A stretch of DNA of 64,000 nucleotides from Methanobacterium aggregans (GTDB taxonomy: Archaea; Methanobacteriota; Methanobacteria; Methanobacteriales; Methanobacteriaceae), in the NCBI RefSeq assembly GCF_017874455.1, contig NZ_JAGGLN010000004.1, positions 255,456 to 319,455 on the forward strand, written 5' to 3'. Position numbers and translations under genes: made by a program. The notes beneath the pieces were generated by a model. That model was given only the letters and a program-made list of their open reading frames with translations. It was not told where the DNA came from and did no database searches. This document shows positions 55,285 to 64,000 of the stretch, piece by piece; the stretch's first letter is position 1; each line of letters begins with the position of its first letter.

Positions 55285-56037
55285 TTAGAGTTCTGCTATA
55301 ACCAGCATTTCAAGGTCTTCAGTGGTTAAAACATCATCTCTACTGAAATTTCCAATTTTACAACCAAATATTTTAATATTACTGAAATTAAGAGTTTTAA
55401 GCAGCCATGAAATCTCAGAAGGAACGTAGTAGCGTTCGTTGCATTCTAAAACCTTTAAATTTCCATCATCATCCTCGATCTCCATGTTTGATATATTCCG
55501 GAAGCTCATGAGATCGAATGAGTTGTCAAAACTACCATCCTCCCTGTTGGATTCTATAAACTCTTTAACAGAATGATACAATGGAAAGAGCCCGTTTAAG
55601 GTTGTGAATATGAATTTTCCATCCTTTTTTAATGCTTTGGCCGCATTTTTCAGAATTTCAAAGTTCATCTCATCTGTTTCCATCAATGGGAATGCACCTT
55701 CACACAGCATGATGGCCAGGTCAAACTCCTGTTCAAATGGCAGGTTTCTGGCATCTGCAATCTGGAAATCAATATTTAAACCCGCGGTTTCAGCTTTTTC
55801 CATGGCTTTTTTGATCATGGAACCTGAAAGGTCAACTCCTGTGACGCTGTAGCCACGTTTTGTGAGTTCTATGGCGTGTCTACCAGTTCCACAGCCAATG
55901 TCCAGAATTCTGCAGTTTTTATCATGATTGATTTCCTTTTCAATGAAATCAACTTCCCCAAGGGTTCCCTGGGTGTAGATTTCCTTTTCATAGGTGTCAG
56001 CGTAATTTAAAAATAGTTCTTCGTACCATTGCTTCAT
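55285..56037 (-). CDS. Class I SAM-dependent methyltransferase
   Basis: 250 residues. ILDIGCGTGRHAIEL, GVDLSGSMIKKA and DARNLPFEQEFDLAIMLCEG are motifs I-III. Its substrate is unknown. GGGGGTT precedes ATG 56037. Close behind it (36 bp) lies the PEP mutase-like gene, which could be co-transcribed. Confidence 0.9.
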   Translation of the reverse strand: MKQWYEELFLNYADTYEKEIYTQGTLGEVDFIEKEINHDKNCRILDIGCGTGRHAIELTKRGYSVTGVDLSGSMIKKAMEKAETAGLNIDFQIADARNLPFEQEFDLAIMLCEGAFPLMETDEMNFEILKNAAKALKKDGKFIFTTLNGLFPLYHSVKEFIESNREDGSFDNSFDLMSFRNISNMEIEDDDGNLKVLECNERYYVPSEISWLLKTLNFSNIKIFGCKIGNFSRDDVLTTEDLEMLVIAEL

Positions 56038-56133
56038 AGATTAACCCCCGATATGAGTAGTTGTCCTTTATCCATTATCTTAAATATTTTAACAAATTAA
56101 ATCAAACTGAGAATCCACTTTAATAGATTCTAG

Positions 56134-56436
56134 TTAAAAAAGATCATCCCCGCTCTGATGGTCGAATGCAGGGTGTAGATCAAAACGTACCACTCCAACC
56201 AATGCTTTATCCTTCACAGCCCTGGTAATTCTGGCTGTTCCTTCGTTTCCAAATCCAGCACATAGTTCAATGGCTGTAACCCCTTCTGCTACCAGTTTTA
56301 GGGCAACTTCTTCTGCTTCGTCGTAGTTTTTCACTCCAACCACAGAAAGTTCAACAACTGGTGAATCAATTACTGCGCTGTGTTTGTTAAAATCGTTTTC
56401 AGGTGCAACAAATATGAATGCGGCTTTAGTTGACAT
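56134..56436 (-). CDS. DUF6506 family protein
   Basis: 100 residues, soluble, alpha/beta. AAFIFVAPENDF, AEGVTAIELCAGFG and VGVVRFDLHPAF match a small family annotated DUF6506, of unknown function. The start lacks a clear ribosome binding site. Confidence 0.75.
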   Translation of the reverse strand: MSTKAAFIFVAPENDFNKHSAVIDSPVVELSVVGVKNYDEAEEVALKLVAEGVTAIELCAGFGNEGTARITRAVKDKALVGVVRFDLHPAFDHQSGDDLF

Positions 56437-56574
56437 GATCTTATTATTTAATCAACATGTGCTAAATAATCTTACTCCATATCAAATTGTACCTTACACG
56501 ATCTAGCCTGCTATTCCGGGGCATTAATAGGTAAATGCTCTATGTCAATCACAGGGCAACATGGAATTAGCCCA

Positions 56575-57531
56575 TTATCTGAACTCTGGCAGCACTTCCT
56601 CCCTGTAGAATTCTATGAATTCATCCTGATTGGGACCTATCTGATGAATACATATATAATCGAATCCTGCTTCAATGGTTCTTTGGATCTTGTCCATATG
56701 TTTCTGGGGATCAGAGCTGCAGAGCGTGCTTTCAGCTATGTCTTCCAGTTTCACATTTTCAGCAAGCTGTTCAAAGTGGGTTTGGGTTGGGATTTCCCAG
56801 CTTAAATCACTTTTAAAGGGCATTATGGGCCAGTATTCATAAACAGTGTCTACTGCATCATCATCATTTTCTGCCCAGCAAAGTGAAATTTCAGATAAAC
56901 AATGTTTACTTTCCCCTCCAGATACATTGAATACATCTACCAACTCTTTTTTCTCACCTATGGCTATTAAACCATCTCCTATTATCCCAGCGGTTTCAGC
57001 TGCGATTGCACCGTTGGCAGCAACGAATATTGGAGGTAATTTCTCGGGTAAGGTGTGAATCTGTGCATTCACAACCCTGTAATACATGCCCTCATAATCC
57101 TGCATTCCACCTTTCCACAGGGTTTGAATGATATCCACAGCCTCTTCCAGCATTTCTATCCTTACAGGAGCTGAAGGCCAAACATCACCGAGGATGTGTT
57201 CGTTTAAGTTTTCCCCAGAACCTACACCTAAAATAAACCTACCCTGTAACATTTCAGCGGCTGTAGCAGCAGCTTGAGCTATGATAGCAGGGTGTATTCT
57301 TACAGTTGGGCAGGTTACACCCGTGGTTATGATTAATTTTTCTGTTACCTGAGATATGCCCCCTAGGGTACACCATACAAAGGGACTCTGACCCTGCTTG
57401 TTGATCCATGGATGGTAATGGTCTGAGATGGAAGCAAAATCAAATCCTGCATCTTCAGCATGCTTGGCGTATCGAACCAGATCTAATGGGCTGTGGAGTT
57501 CGCTGCTGAGTTTATATCCAATTTTAACCAT
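56575..57531 (-). CDS. F420-dependent LLM class oxidoreductase
   Basis: 318 residues of the luciferase-like monooxygenase fold, in the F420-dependent group close to F420-dependent glucose-6-phosphate dehydrogenase. FASISDHYHPW, TTGVTCPTVRIHPAIIAQA and GRFILGVGSGENLNEH are characteristic. It moves hydride to or from coenzyme F420; the substrate is unknown. AAGGAGGT eight bases before the ATG is one of the strongest sites in the window. Confidence 0.9.
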   Translation of the reverse strand: MVKIGYKLSSELHSPLDLVRYAKHAEDAGFDFASISDHYHPWINKQGQSPFVWCTLGGISQVTEKLIITTGVTCPTVRIHPAIIAQAAATAAEMLQGRFILGVGSGENLNEHILGDVWPSAPVRIEMLEEAVDIIQTLWKGGMQDYEGMYYRVVNAQIHTLPEKLPPIFVAANGAIAAETAGIIGDGLIAIGEKKELVDVFNVSGGESKHCLSEISLCWAENDDDAVDTVYEYWPIMPFKSDLSWEIPTQTHFEQLAENVKLEDIAESTLCSSDPQKHMDKIQRTIEAGFDYICIHQIGPNQDEFIEFYREEVLPEFR

Positions 57532-57701
57532 ATATACACCTCCTTTTTATCAAAAAGAATTTTTAAAAAATCGTTGCATAAAGAGAGGGGAAATGGAAAA
57601 TAATTGCTGTGATAGTTATAATTTTGTTAAGAATGTTATCTAAAAATTTCTATCCTGAAAATTTTATTAAAAAATTTATTAAAAAAGAAGCGTTTTGAAG
57701 C

Positions 57702-58496
57702 TCATTTTATAAATGAAACTTCCCCTGGCAGGTTTTCATCCTTTATCCAGCTTCTTAAAACCCTGTTGAAAATGTCCGGATTTTCCATATTCCAGACGTG
57801 CCCCAGTTTAGGGGCTGTTATTCCAATGGCGTTGGGTAAATTTTCCATCAGATCTTGAGCTGATTCTTTTATGACCTTGTACTCCTTCTCACCAGCCATC
57901 ACAAGCACAGGAACATCTGCACGGTTCAGTCCCATGGGCATCTGGAAGAGCATGTTCTCGTGAAGTATTCTGTCCAGAGATTCAGGTTTTATCAGATACG
58001 TGGATTCCCTGAACTCGTTGAAAAGAGTTTTAGGCATATTGTATGTTCTCATATTGGCCTTTATGAAGAAATCTGTGTCCTTAACTGGCTTATAAACATT
58101 TATGAGGTAATTAAGAAGCTTTAAAAAGGTTTCTGTGTGGGGGGTGCTGTGGACGAGCGTGCCGCTGATCATTGAGTGATCCACAACCTCCGGAGCTTTG
58201 CTTAAAATCTGAAGGATTATCTGAGCCCCCAATGATATTCCCACAAGATGGGCCTTCCCACCCTTTGCCCGGGTCTTTATGAGGTCTACGATCATGTCTG
58301 CAGCACCCTCAATTGTGAATGGCTTGACATCAACGCTTTTTTCATGTTCTGGAAGGTCCGGGATGAGTAGATGGTAATCCCTGAAGGCTTCAACCTGTTC
58401 TCTCCACATCCAGCCCGCCATGCCACCACCGTGGAGGAATAGGATGGTTTCGCTGTTTTCATGGCCCATCTCTTCAACGTGCAGATTCATGAACAT
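57702..58496 (-). CDS. Alpha/beta hydrolase
   Basis: 264 residues. ILFLHGGGMAGWMWREQV is the oxyanion region, LVGISLGAQ the G-x-S-x-G nucleophile, PVLVMAGEKE the Asp region, and LGHVWNMENP the catalytic His. Esterase or lipase-like; substrate unknown. Either ATG 58496 or the next ATG could be the start. Confidence 0.9.
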   Translation of the reverse strand: MFMNLHVEEMGHENSETILFLHGGGMAGWMWREQVEAFRDYHLLIPDLPEHEKSVDVKPFTIEGAADMIVDLIKTRAKGGKAHLVGISLGAQIILQILSKAPEVVDHSMISGTLVHSTPHTETFLKLLNYLINVYKPVKDTDFFIKANMRTYNMPKTLFNEFRESTYLIKPESLDRILHENMLFQMPMGLNRADVPVLVMAGEKEYKVIKESAQDLMENLPNAIGITAPKLGHVWNMENPDIFNRVLRSWIKDENLPGEVSFIK

Positions 58497-58653
58497 GGTT
58501 GGTTTTAGTTAAATTTAAGTTTTGTTTAATCTGCAGGGATTTATTACCCGATTGTCCGGTTAATTCTAAGCATCAATTTGTGTATTATAGAATTCAAATG
58601 ATGGAGTATGCTTGATAAAAAAATTAAAGGATTTCTTGAAATGTTTTGAGGAT

Positions 58654-59118
58654 TTAAAAAATTGCACTGAATCTTGCAAGTAGTGCATCTATCTTCTCAT
58701 CCCTGTTCTTGTTCCAGATTATGATATCCGTCCCAACAATGCTTCCTCCCTTGGATTGGGATATCTCCTTCATCTTACTTATTGCCTGATTTCCACCTGT
58801 CCAGTTGAATCTCACTCCCTTGGTAACGAATAGGGATATTTTTTTACCCTGAAGTGATTGGATCTGCTCAAGATAAGCCTTCATGGGGCGTGCCAGTGAA
58901 AATGCCTGTACAGGAGACCCGAATACCAGTGCATCGTACTTTTCCACATCAGGTACAATTTCAAATTCCATGTCCTTTGAACCCGGATGAACCTCTCCTT
59001 TCATAACAACTCTCTCAAGTTCTACTTCATTTCCCTTTTCCTGGAGCCTTTTCTGGAGTTTCTGAGCCACAGAATATGTATGTTCCGTCTGGGAATACAC
59101 CACGATTCCTATTTTCAT
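58654..59118 (-). CDS. Flavodoxin
   Basis: 154 residues. IGIVVYSQTEHTYSVA is the FMN phosphate loop; VFGSPVQAFSLARPM and LFVTKGV are the other FMN-contact regions. Electron carrier replacing ferredoxin or acting in a specific reduction. AAGGAGGA precedes ATG 59118. Confidence 0.92.
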   Translation of the reverse strand: MKIGIVVYSQTEHTYSVAQKLQKRLQEKGNEVELERVVMKGEVHPGSKDMEFEIVPDVEKYDALVFGSPVQAFSLARPMKAYLEQIQSLQGKKISLFVTKGVRFNWTGGNQAISKMKEISQSKGGSIVGTDIIIWNKNRDEKIDALLARFSAIF

Positions 59119-59371
59119 GTTGAAATCCTCCTTTTTTTTATTATATCACCTAAAAAATATCATTTTATGTTTAAAACAAATTTAAAGGAATGAACAGCTT
59201 CTTTGATTCGGACCATGATCCCAAACTGCTGTTTATTAATATGAAACTTTTAATTAAAGTATAATACTGTAAAAAGTTCTAAAGTAGGTTCATTGTTTAA
59301 AAGGCAGTATGGGCAATAAATGTCAAAAGAACAGTAGAACCTATTAAAAAAGCTTGATGTTGAGGCAGATT

Positions 59372-59920
59372 ATGAAAAGAGCGTTGTTAATAATAGATGT
59401 TCAGAATGAATACTTTTCAGGTGCGTTACCTGTGAGTTACCCCAGGGAAAGCTTTGGTAACATATTGGCGGCCATGGACGCTGCAAATAGGCAAGAAATC
59501 CCTGTGGTTCTGGTGCAGCACACCAATCCAGAGGATGCTCCCACCTTTGCTAAGGGGAGTGAGAGTTGGAAGCTTCACAGCGAAGTGAAAGCCCGAAAAT
59601 ACGAAGGTATCGTTGAAAAGACTTTACCCAGCAGTTTCACAGGGACTGACCTTGAATCATGGTTAAGAACAAACAGTATTGATACCGTGGTTGTAGCGGG
59701 TTACATGACCCAGATGTGCTGTGACACCACTGCACGGCAGGCCATGCATCTGGGCTTCGATGTGGAATTCTTATCCGATGCAACAGGAACCCTAAGTATC
59801 TCCAACTACGCTGGAGAAGTTTCAGATGAGGACCTGCACAAAGCCACCCTTGTGACACAGGCCATGAGGTTCAGCAGAGTTCTAACAACTGAAGAATGGG
59901 TTGAAAACCTGTTTAAATGA
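59372..59920 (+). CDS. Isochorismatase-family cysteine hydrolase
   Basis: 182 residues. LLIIDVQNEYF has the catalytic Asp, a lysine follows in VEKTLPSSF, and GYMTQMCCDTTARQA holds the nucleophile Cys. Probably an amidase such as nicotinamidase-like or another small-amide hydrolase. ATG 59372 is placed after GAGGC; 59354 is less likely. Confidence 0.92.
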   Translation: MKRALLIIDVQNEYFSGALPVSYPRESFGNILAAMDAANRQEIPVVLVQHTNPEDAPTFAKGSESWKLHSEVKARKYEGIVEKTLPSSFTGTDLESWLRTNSIDTVVVAGYMTQMCCDTTARQAMHLGFDVEFLSDATGTLSISNYAGEVSDEDLHKATLVTQAMRFSRVLTTEEWVENLFK

Positions 59921-59958
59921 GATAAAATATTAAAATAGTAACTCTTTGAGGAATTATA

Positions 59959-60423
59959 ATGGAAATAACTTACATCGAAGGTAATTAGAATGACCTGGAC
60001 CTGATACAACCCCTGTGGGAGAAGCTGAGGCAGCACCATCAAAATAAATCCGAAAACTTTCAGGAACACTATCAGGATTTTAGTTTCCAGGAGAGGAAGG
60101 AAGATCTGCTTAAAAAATCTGCAGTTGGTTCTTTAAGGGTTGACTTTGCAAAAGATGTTTCTGAAGATCGTGTTGTTGGTTACTGTGTGAGCTCGTTATC
60201 CCCTGAACTTGAGGGAGAGATTGATTCTATCTACGTTGATGAAGCGTGGAGATCAGAAGGTGTAGGTGGCACCTTAATGGAAAGGGCGTTGAACTGGATG
60301 GATGAGAACCACGTTAAGAAGCGCAGGATCCTTGTGGCCAATGGTAACGAAAAAGCCCTGGAGTTTTACGCGAGATACGGATTTTACCACAGGGCAACTG
60401 TTCTGGAGCAAAGAACCTATTAA
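59959..60423 (+). pseudogene. GNAT acetyltransferase gene with in-frame TAG
   Basis: A 155-codon frame starts at ATG 59959 with GAGG upstream and encodes a GNAT acetyltransferase (IDSIYVDEAWRSEGVGG is the acetyl-CoA motif; ALEFYARYGF the C-terminal one). Codon 10 is TAG (59986-59988). Flanking residues, EGN before and NDLDLIQPLWEKL after, remain protein-like. Without readthrough only a 78-residue piece from GTG 60187 could be made. Methanobacteriales normally lack pyrrolysine, so a nonsense mutation is the simplest reading. Confidence 0.75.
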
Positions 60424-60551
60424 AACAAGTTATTTTTTTTAATCAATTTATTTAAATCAAAGTATTAACTTAAAAAATTAAAAAACAAGAATTGAAAAAA
60501 ATAATAAGTTTTCAATAAAAAAAAAGGGAAGGAATTTATCCCTGAAGGGAA

Positions 60552-61211
60552 TTATACCCTGATCTTCCCATCCCTCATCTCAATGATCTCATCTGCATAT
60601 TCAGCAGATTCCAGGTTGTGGGTTACAACCACGATGGTGACACCATCCTTACGGTTCAGATCCTGGAGTATCTGCATTATTGCATTGGCGTTCTTGCTGT
60701 CAAGCTCTCCAGTTGGTTCATCTGCAAAAACTATAGATGGATCGTTGATAAGAGCCCTGGCTATTGCAACACGCTGCTGCTCACCACCTGAAAGCTGGCT
60801 TGGAAGTTTGTTGTACTTACCCTCCAGCCCCATCCTATCGATGAGCTCCACAGCCTTCGACTCGTCCTCCTTGATCATTGGGAGCATAACGTTCTCAAGG
60901 ACCGTGAGCTGATGCATCAGGTTGAACCTCTGGAAAACAAAGCCTATCTCATTTCTACGCATCTGGGCCTGTTTTTTTGAGGAAAATTTACCTGGTTCCT
61001 TTCCATTGATGAGGAAAGTGCCCCTAGTAGGGGTGTCCAGTATTCCTGCAACATGGAGGAAGGTTGATTTTCCAGACCCTGATGGCCCCATCACTGCAGT
61101 GAAAGATCCAGTTCTCAGGGCTAAATTCAATCCTGCAAGGGCGTTTACTTCTTCGTCACCCATTTTATATGTTTTCCAGACATCTTTAAATTCTATCACA
61201 TGGTTACTCAT
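60552..61211 (-). CDS. ABC transporter ATP-binding protein, MacB/LolD type
   Basis: 219 residues. Walker A GPSGSGKST, signature LSGGEQQR, Walker B VFADEPTGELD, and the H-loop VVTHN are all intact. It pairs with the FtsX-type permease that overlaps it by eight bases. Likely drives export or extraction of a small molecule or lipoprotein-like substrate. Confidence 0.95.
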   Translation of the reverse strand: MSNHVIEFKDVWKTYKMGDEEVNALAGLNLALRTGSFTAVMGPSGSGKSTFLHVAGILDTPTRGTFLINGKEPGKFSSKKQAQMRRNEIGFVFQRFNLMHQLTVLENVMLPMIKEDESKAVELIDRMGLEGKYNKLPSQLSGGEQQRVAIARALINDPSIVFADEPTGELDSKNANAIMQILQDLNRKDGVTIVVVTHNLESAEYADEIIEMRDGKIRV

Positions 61212-62253
61212 TTCTCAATGCCTCCACAACGTTCAGTTTTGAAGCACGCACTGCAGGGTAAAGTCCTGCAAGGATACTCAGGAGTGTGGAACCTGCAATC
61301 GCACTTACAATGAGCCATGCAGGCAGCATTTCTGACATGTAGTCAGTGAAGTTGAGTACGTTGGCCAGTGCAACTATTCCAATGGCACCTACGATCACTC
61401 CCACAACTGCCCCTATGAATCCAAGGATACCTGCTTCAAAGAGTGTGCTTCCCATTATCTGTTTATTTGTAAATCCAATAGCTTTTAAAACTCCTAATTC
61501 TCGTGTTCTTTCCATTACACTGATGAACATGGTGTTTACAACGCTTATTATACCCACAAGGAGTCCCACACTTGCAATGAGACTTGCAAAGAGCATGGAT
61601 TTGTCTGCCATCTCCTGAACTTCTGCTACTTTATCAGATTTTGTTTCGACTGTAACATTTCCAACATCCTTTTCAAGTGCATCTGCCACTGTTTTTGGGT
61701 CTCCATGGGTTTTGGCTGTGATGATACTTACCCTGTTATCCTGCATCTCTTTTGCAAGGGCCTGATTTATATAAAGAGCAGATCCATCCTCTTTGGCTAT
61801 TCCTGTTATTGCCATCTCCTTACCATCGACGTTCACCTTGCTACCGACCTTGTAGCCCAAGGTGTCAGCAATACTGTAGTCCATAACAACTCCTGGGGAT
61901 CCTGTCTTGAGTCTGAGCTGTTTCCAGTCGTTGGTTCCCTGAACCGCAAGTTCCTGTCCATTTATTGTTTGCTTGAAGACTGTGAATTCCTTGGTATCGT
62001 AGAGCTTGGAGTAGGCTTCCACCTTGGAAGCGGTTTGGTTGTCCATCAGGTAAGATCCCGTGCTTCCTGCAGGGGATACAGTTAAATCATACATATAAGC
62101 ACTAGTTTCTTCTTTTACGACCGATGTTGCACCTGCAGTTATGCCCACAAGCACCATTATGGTTGCAACGCCGATGATTATTCCGAGCATAGTCAGGGCG
62201 CTTCTGAGCTTCCTTCTGCGGATGTTGTTGAAGGCCAGTTTATAAAGATCCAT
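61204..62253 (-). CDS. ABC transporter permease, MacB/FtsX type
   Basis: 349 residues: an N-terminal helix (SALTMLGIIIGVATIMVLVG), a large extracytoplasmic MacB-like domain (residues 45-220), and three C-terminal helices of the FtsX type ending in LYPAVRASKLNVVEALRNE. Works with the adjacent ATPase as a mechanotransmission-type transporter. GAGGTGAT precedes ATG 62253. Confidence 0.93.
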   Translation of the reverse strand: MDLYKLAFNNIRRRKLRSALTMLGIIIGVATIMVLVGITAGATSVVKEETSAYMYDLTVSPAGSTGSYLMDNQTASKVEAYSKLYDTKEFTVFKQTINGQELAVQGTNDWKQLRLKTGSPGVVMDYSIADTLGYKVGSKVNVDGKEMAITGIAKEDGSALYINQALAKEMQDNRVSIITAKTHGDPKTVADALEKDVGNVTVETKSDKVAEVQEMADKSMLFASLIASVGLLVGIISVVNTMFISVMERTRELGVLKAIGFTNKQIMGSTLFEAGILGFIGAVVGVIVGAIGIVALANVLNFTDYMSEMLPAWLIVSAIAGSTLLSILAGLYPAVRASKLNVVEALRNE

Positions 62254-62684
62254 AATTTATCACCTCAAATTCTTTCACTTATCGATTGACTAAAAAAAAA
62301 TCTTCAAAGGGATTAAAAAATACTGAAATCATGAATATATCATAACTGTTTTATTTGAAGATTTTATAACAATTTTTTGAATATTTTGAATGTTAAAATC
62401 CAGTTTAAATCACCCCATCAAATTTAACTCTATCTTAATGTTGATTAAACTCTTAAAAATAGTTTTTTCCAAAATTAAGGGAAATTTAACCCGTATTTTC
62501 CTCAAATTTGTCTCTGGATTCACTCCAGATTGCACCCAAATTGGGTCTCTGAAGTCCAATGTAGGAAATCATTGAATGAAAGATGAAAGGTTAAGAAGTA
62601 AAAATAAGGATTTAATGTATGAAAAAAAGAAATTCGAAGTTTTTTTTATCAGTTAAACTTAAATCAGAAGAGGTAAATTTGCCC
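62254..62684. other. Intergenic region with two palindromes
   Basis: 430 bp, no supportable gene. It holds the promoter of the ABC genes on its left side. TCTGGA-TTCAC-TCCAGA (62513-62529) is a 6-bp hairpin and ACCCAA-A-TTGGGT (62534-62546) an operator-like palindrome directly after it. They could be a terminator of the gene at 62685 or regulator sites. Confidence 0.45.
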
Positions 62685-62960
62685 TTATCTTTTCTGCTGT
62701 TTTTCTTCAAGTTTTCTGGAGATGTCTTTACCTGTCACAACTGGTTTTTCCTTATTTTGACTTTTATCTTCAACTGCATCAACTTTTATAAGGTTGTAAA
62801 CCATCGAAGCCAGCACAAAACATATAAACAAACCTCCAAGCCGTATAATTGGATTTCCGGGGGATTGGCCAATATAACCCACAGACAAAGCAATGACCGT
62901 ACCAGTGCCAACGAAAACAACCACTGCAGCTACCACTGCAAAAAAATTCCTAAAGCCCAT
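62685..62960 (-). CDS. Small two-helix membrane protein
   Basis: 91 residues: two hydrophobic segments (residues 6-29 and 40-60), then a charged cytoplasmic tail rich in Lys/Glu (KDISRKLEEKQQKR). Its start, MGFRN, resembles the start of the upstream gene, MGFWS. Separated from it by only 6 bp, so probably one operon. Unknown function. Confidence 0.65.
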   Translation of the reverse strand: MGFRNFFAVVAAVVVFVGTGTVIALSVGYIGQSPGNPIIRLGGLFICFVLASMVYNLIKVDAVEDKSQNKEKPVVTGKDISRKLEEKQQKR

Positions 62961-62966
62961 AAATTA

Positions 62967-63698
62967 TCACATCAACCTGGTAATATCTGTGTTTATAAGT
63001 TTTAGATAAGTTTTATTGGCTTTTATAACATCAAAACTGTTAATTTTATCCCTACCATATATAACTGCACTACAACCAGATAAAAGCAAAATAAAAGCTT
63101 CTTCAGTGACTAAAAAAGTTGTTGACACCCTTTCTGTTCCTTTCCACTTGTTATGTATCAACATAAAATTAATTTCATGAATATGATTATAAAGCCGCTT
63201 CACCTGTTTATTTTGCCATTTAACTTTACCTAAACGTTTGAAGAATTCAGCACTAGAATTGGGAGTTTCAATGTCAGAATCAAAATCTTCTAAGAGTAAG
63301 ATTATTCTTGTGGCCATGGAGCTATGGAATATTTTATTTCTGTCTTCTAAATTTAATTTTCTTCCCAAATTAACATGATAAATACCTGCAATAAAACTAT
63401 AACTCACTAAAAATTCTTTTATTCCAATTAATGGTGCTAAAGGAATACTTAAAGGAAATTTACTAAGATTTTCTATTGCAAATTTCTCTAATGATGAAAA
63501 TTCATCTTCACTTCTATCTATTTCAACATCAGAACCCATAAGACCATCAAAACGCACATGAACAAGCTTTTCATAAACTTCAGAATCTTCCAAAGCAAGT
63601 ATACTCTTAATCACTTTTTTTAACCCATCAACATCACCAAACTCATCCAAAACTTTACCCGCAACATCAACAGCCGGCTCTGCACTCCAGAATCCCAT
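62967..63698 (-). CDS. Unknown protein, tandem family member
   Basis: 243 residues, soluble, mostly helical. The C-terminal 85 residues (from KWQNKQVKRLYNHIHEIN on) align with the gene at 63705, and both end in INTDITRLM or LNTDITRLM. The segment FLVTEEAFILLLSGCSAV followed by NSFDVIKANKTYLKLI has the spacing of helical lid or histone-like folds, but this is speculative. No known domain. Overlapping end signals with the downstream gene suggest an operon. Confidence 0.65.
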   Translation of the reverse strand: MGFWSAEPAVDVAGKVLDEFGDVDGLKKVIKSILALEDSEVYEKLVHVRFDGLMGSDVEIDRSEDEFSSLEKFAIENLSKFPLSIPLAPLIGIKEFLVSYSFIAGIYHVNLGRKLNLEDRNKIFHSSMATRIILLLEDFDSDIETPNSSAEFFKRLGKVKWQNKQVKRLYNHIHEINFMLIHNKWKGTERVSTTFLVTEEAFILLLSGCSAVIYGRDKINSFDVIKANKTYLKLINTDITRLM

Positions 63699-63704
63699 AA
63701 CAAA

Positions 63705-64000
63705 TCACATCAACCTGGTAATATCCGTGTTTAAAAGTTTGAAATAAGTTTTATAAGCCATTAAAAGATCAGACTCCCTTATCTTCAACCGATCATCGTT
63801 CACAGCACAACAAGCCGCAAGAAACAAAATAAAAGCAGTTTCAGTTACAGAAAATTTACTAGTTGTTATTTTTCGTGTTTCAATAAAATTATCACGCCTA
63901 AACTGATGCAGTTTTCCGTGTAATTTTTTCACTTTTTTGTCTTTCCAGTTCATTTTCTTAAGTTTGAGGAAGTATTCAGCAGTAACCTCTTGGGGGTTAG
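63705..64000 (-). CDS. Unknown protein, tandem family member (partial, runs off the window)
   Basis: The frame stays open through the right edge: residues before MNWKDKK (EVTAEYFLKLKK) match SSAEFFKRLGKV of the neighbouring paralogue, so the true start lies beyond 64000. Visible part about 98 codons, C-terminal only. Shared features: FSVTETAFILFLAACCAV and DLLMAYKTYFKLLNTDI. Tandem duplicate of the gene at 62967, with near-identical DNA over its last 40-45 bases. Unknown function. Confidence 0.7.
   Translation of the reverse strand, partial: NPQEVTAEYFLKLKKMNWKDKKVKKLHGKLHQFRRDNFIETRKITTSKFSVTETAFILFLAACCAVNDDRLKIRESDLLMAYKTYFKLLNTDITRLM

Noticed and set aside
59986..59988. Pyrrolysine codon
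   Set aside because: TAG occurs in one GNAT gene only, and Methanobacteriales are not known to carry pyl genes; a nonsense mutation is simpler.
62619..63005. 128-codon plus-strand frame
   Set aside because: Antisense to the small membrane-protein gene at 62685 and without ribosome binding site or product.

Overview
The window looks like a chromosomal segment of a hydrogenotrophic methanogen of the order Methanobacteriales, most likely a mesophilic Methanobacterium-like species. The evidence is a full ehb energy-converting hydrogenase operon, ftr (formylmethanofuran:H4MPT formyltransferase), an F420-dependent LLM oxidoreductase, a TRAM protein, archaeal TATA boxes, GGTG/GGAGG ribosome binding sites, an intron-containing tRNA-Trp and low GC. 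The genus is an inference. I see no CRISPR array, insertion sequence, rRNA or phage module.

Layout. 0.4-1.9 kb: rubredoxin and hybrid cluster protein. 2.5-6.1 kb: a secreted, membrane-anchored protein with six nearly identical 120-residue DUF11 repeats. 6.3-8.6 kb: two small paralogues, an ACT-domain protein and a PNPOx-like flavoprotein. 8.6-17.9 kb: a TetR gene behind twin operators, followed by DUF116, a pyruvyltransferase-like protein, an unusual reductase-ligase fusion, an ATC-hydrolase-like protein, a GMC oxidoreductase carrying an Fe-S type motif, and a flavodoxin-fold reductase. I read the last set as an uncharacterised carboxylic-acid activation and reduction pathway, and it is the best candidate here for an undescribed system. 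18-28.8 kb: ehbP to ehbA on the minus strand. 29-40 kb: YdjM-like hydrolase, aspartoacylase-like protein, argG, BofA-like protein, NAD(P)HX repair enzyme, a K+ channel with a triplicated C-terminal domain, ftr, a flippase-like protein and a phosphoesterase. 40-48 kb: YbjQ proteins, a decayed exported-protein gene, TRAM, slipin, trkH-trkA and an MBL hydrolase. 48 kb: tRNA-Trp (intron with a box C/D-like guide) and tRNA-Cys. 48.5-60.4 kb: a loose set of small metabolic enzymes. 60.5-62.3 kb: a MacB-type ABC exporter. 62.7-64 kb: a tandem family of unknown genes running off the right edge.

How the parts work together. Ehb uses the ion gradient to reduce ferredoxin with H2 for carbon assimilation, while Ftr carries out the second step of CO2 reduction to methane. 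TrkH/TrkA and the two-helix channel handle K+. Rubredoxin/Hcp and the flavodoxin-type proteins deal with redox stress.

Several reading frames are interrupted: after ehbJ, in a DUF308 protein, in a small exported protein (three lesions) and in a GNAT gene (in-frame TAG). These are either true decay or sequencing errors; read data would decide. TTG starts behind good ribosome binding sites are common.
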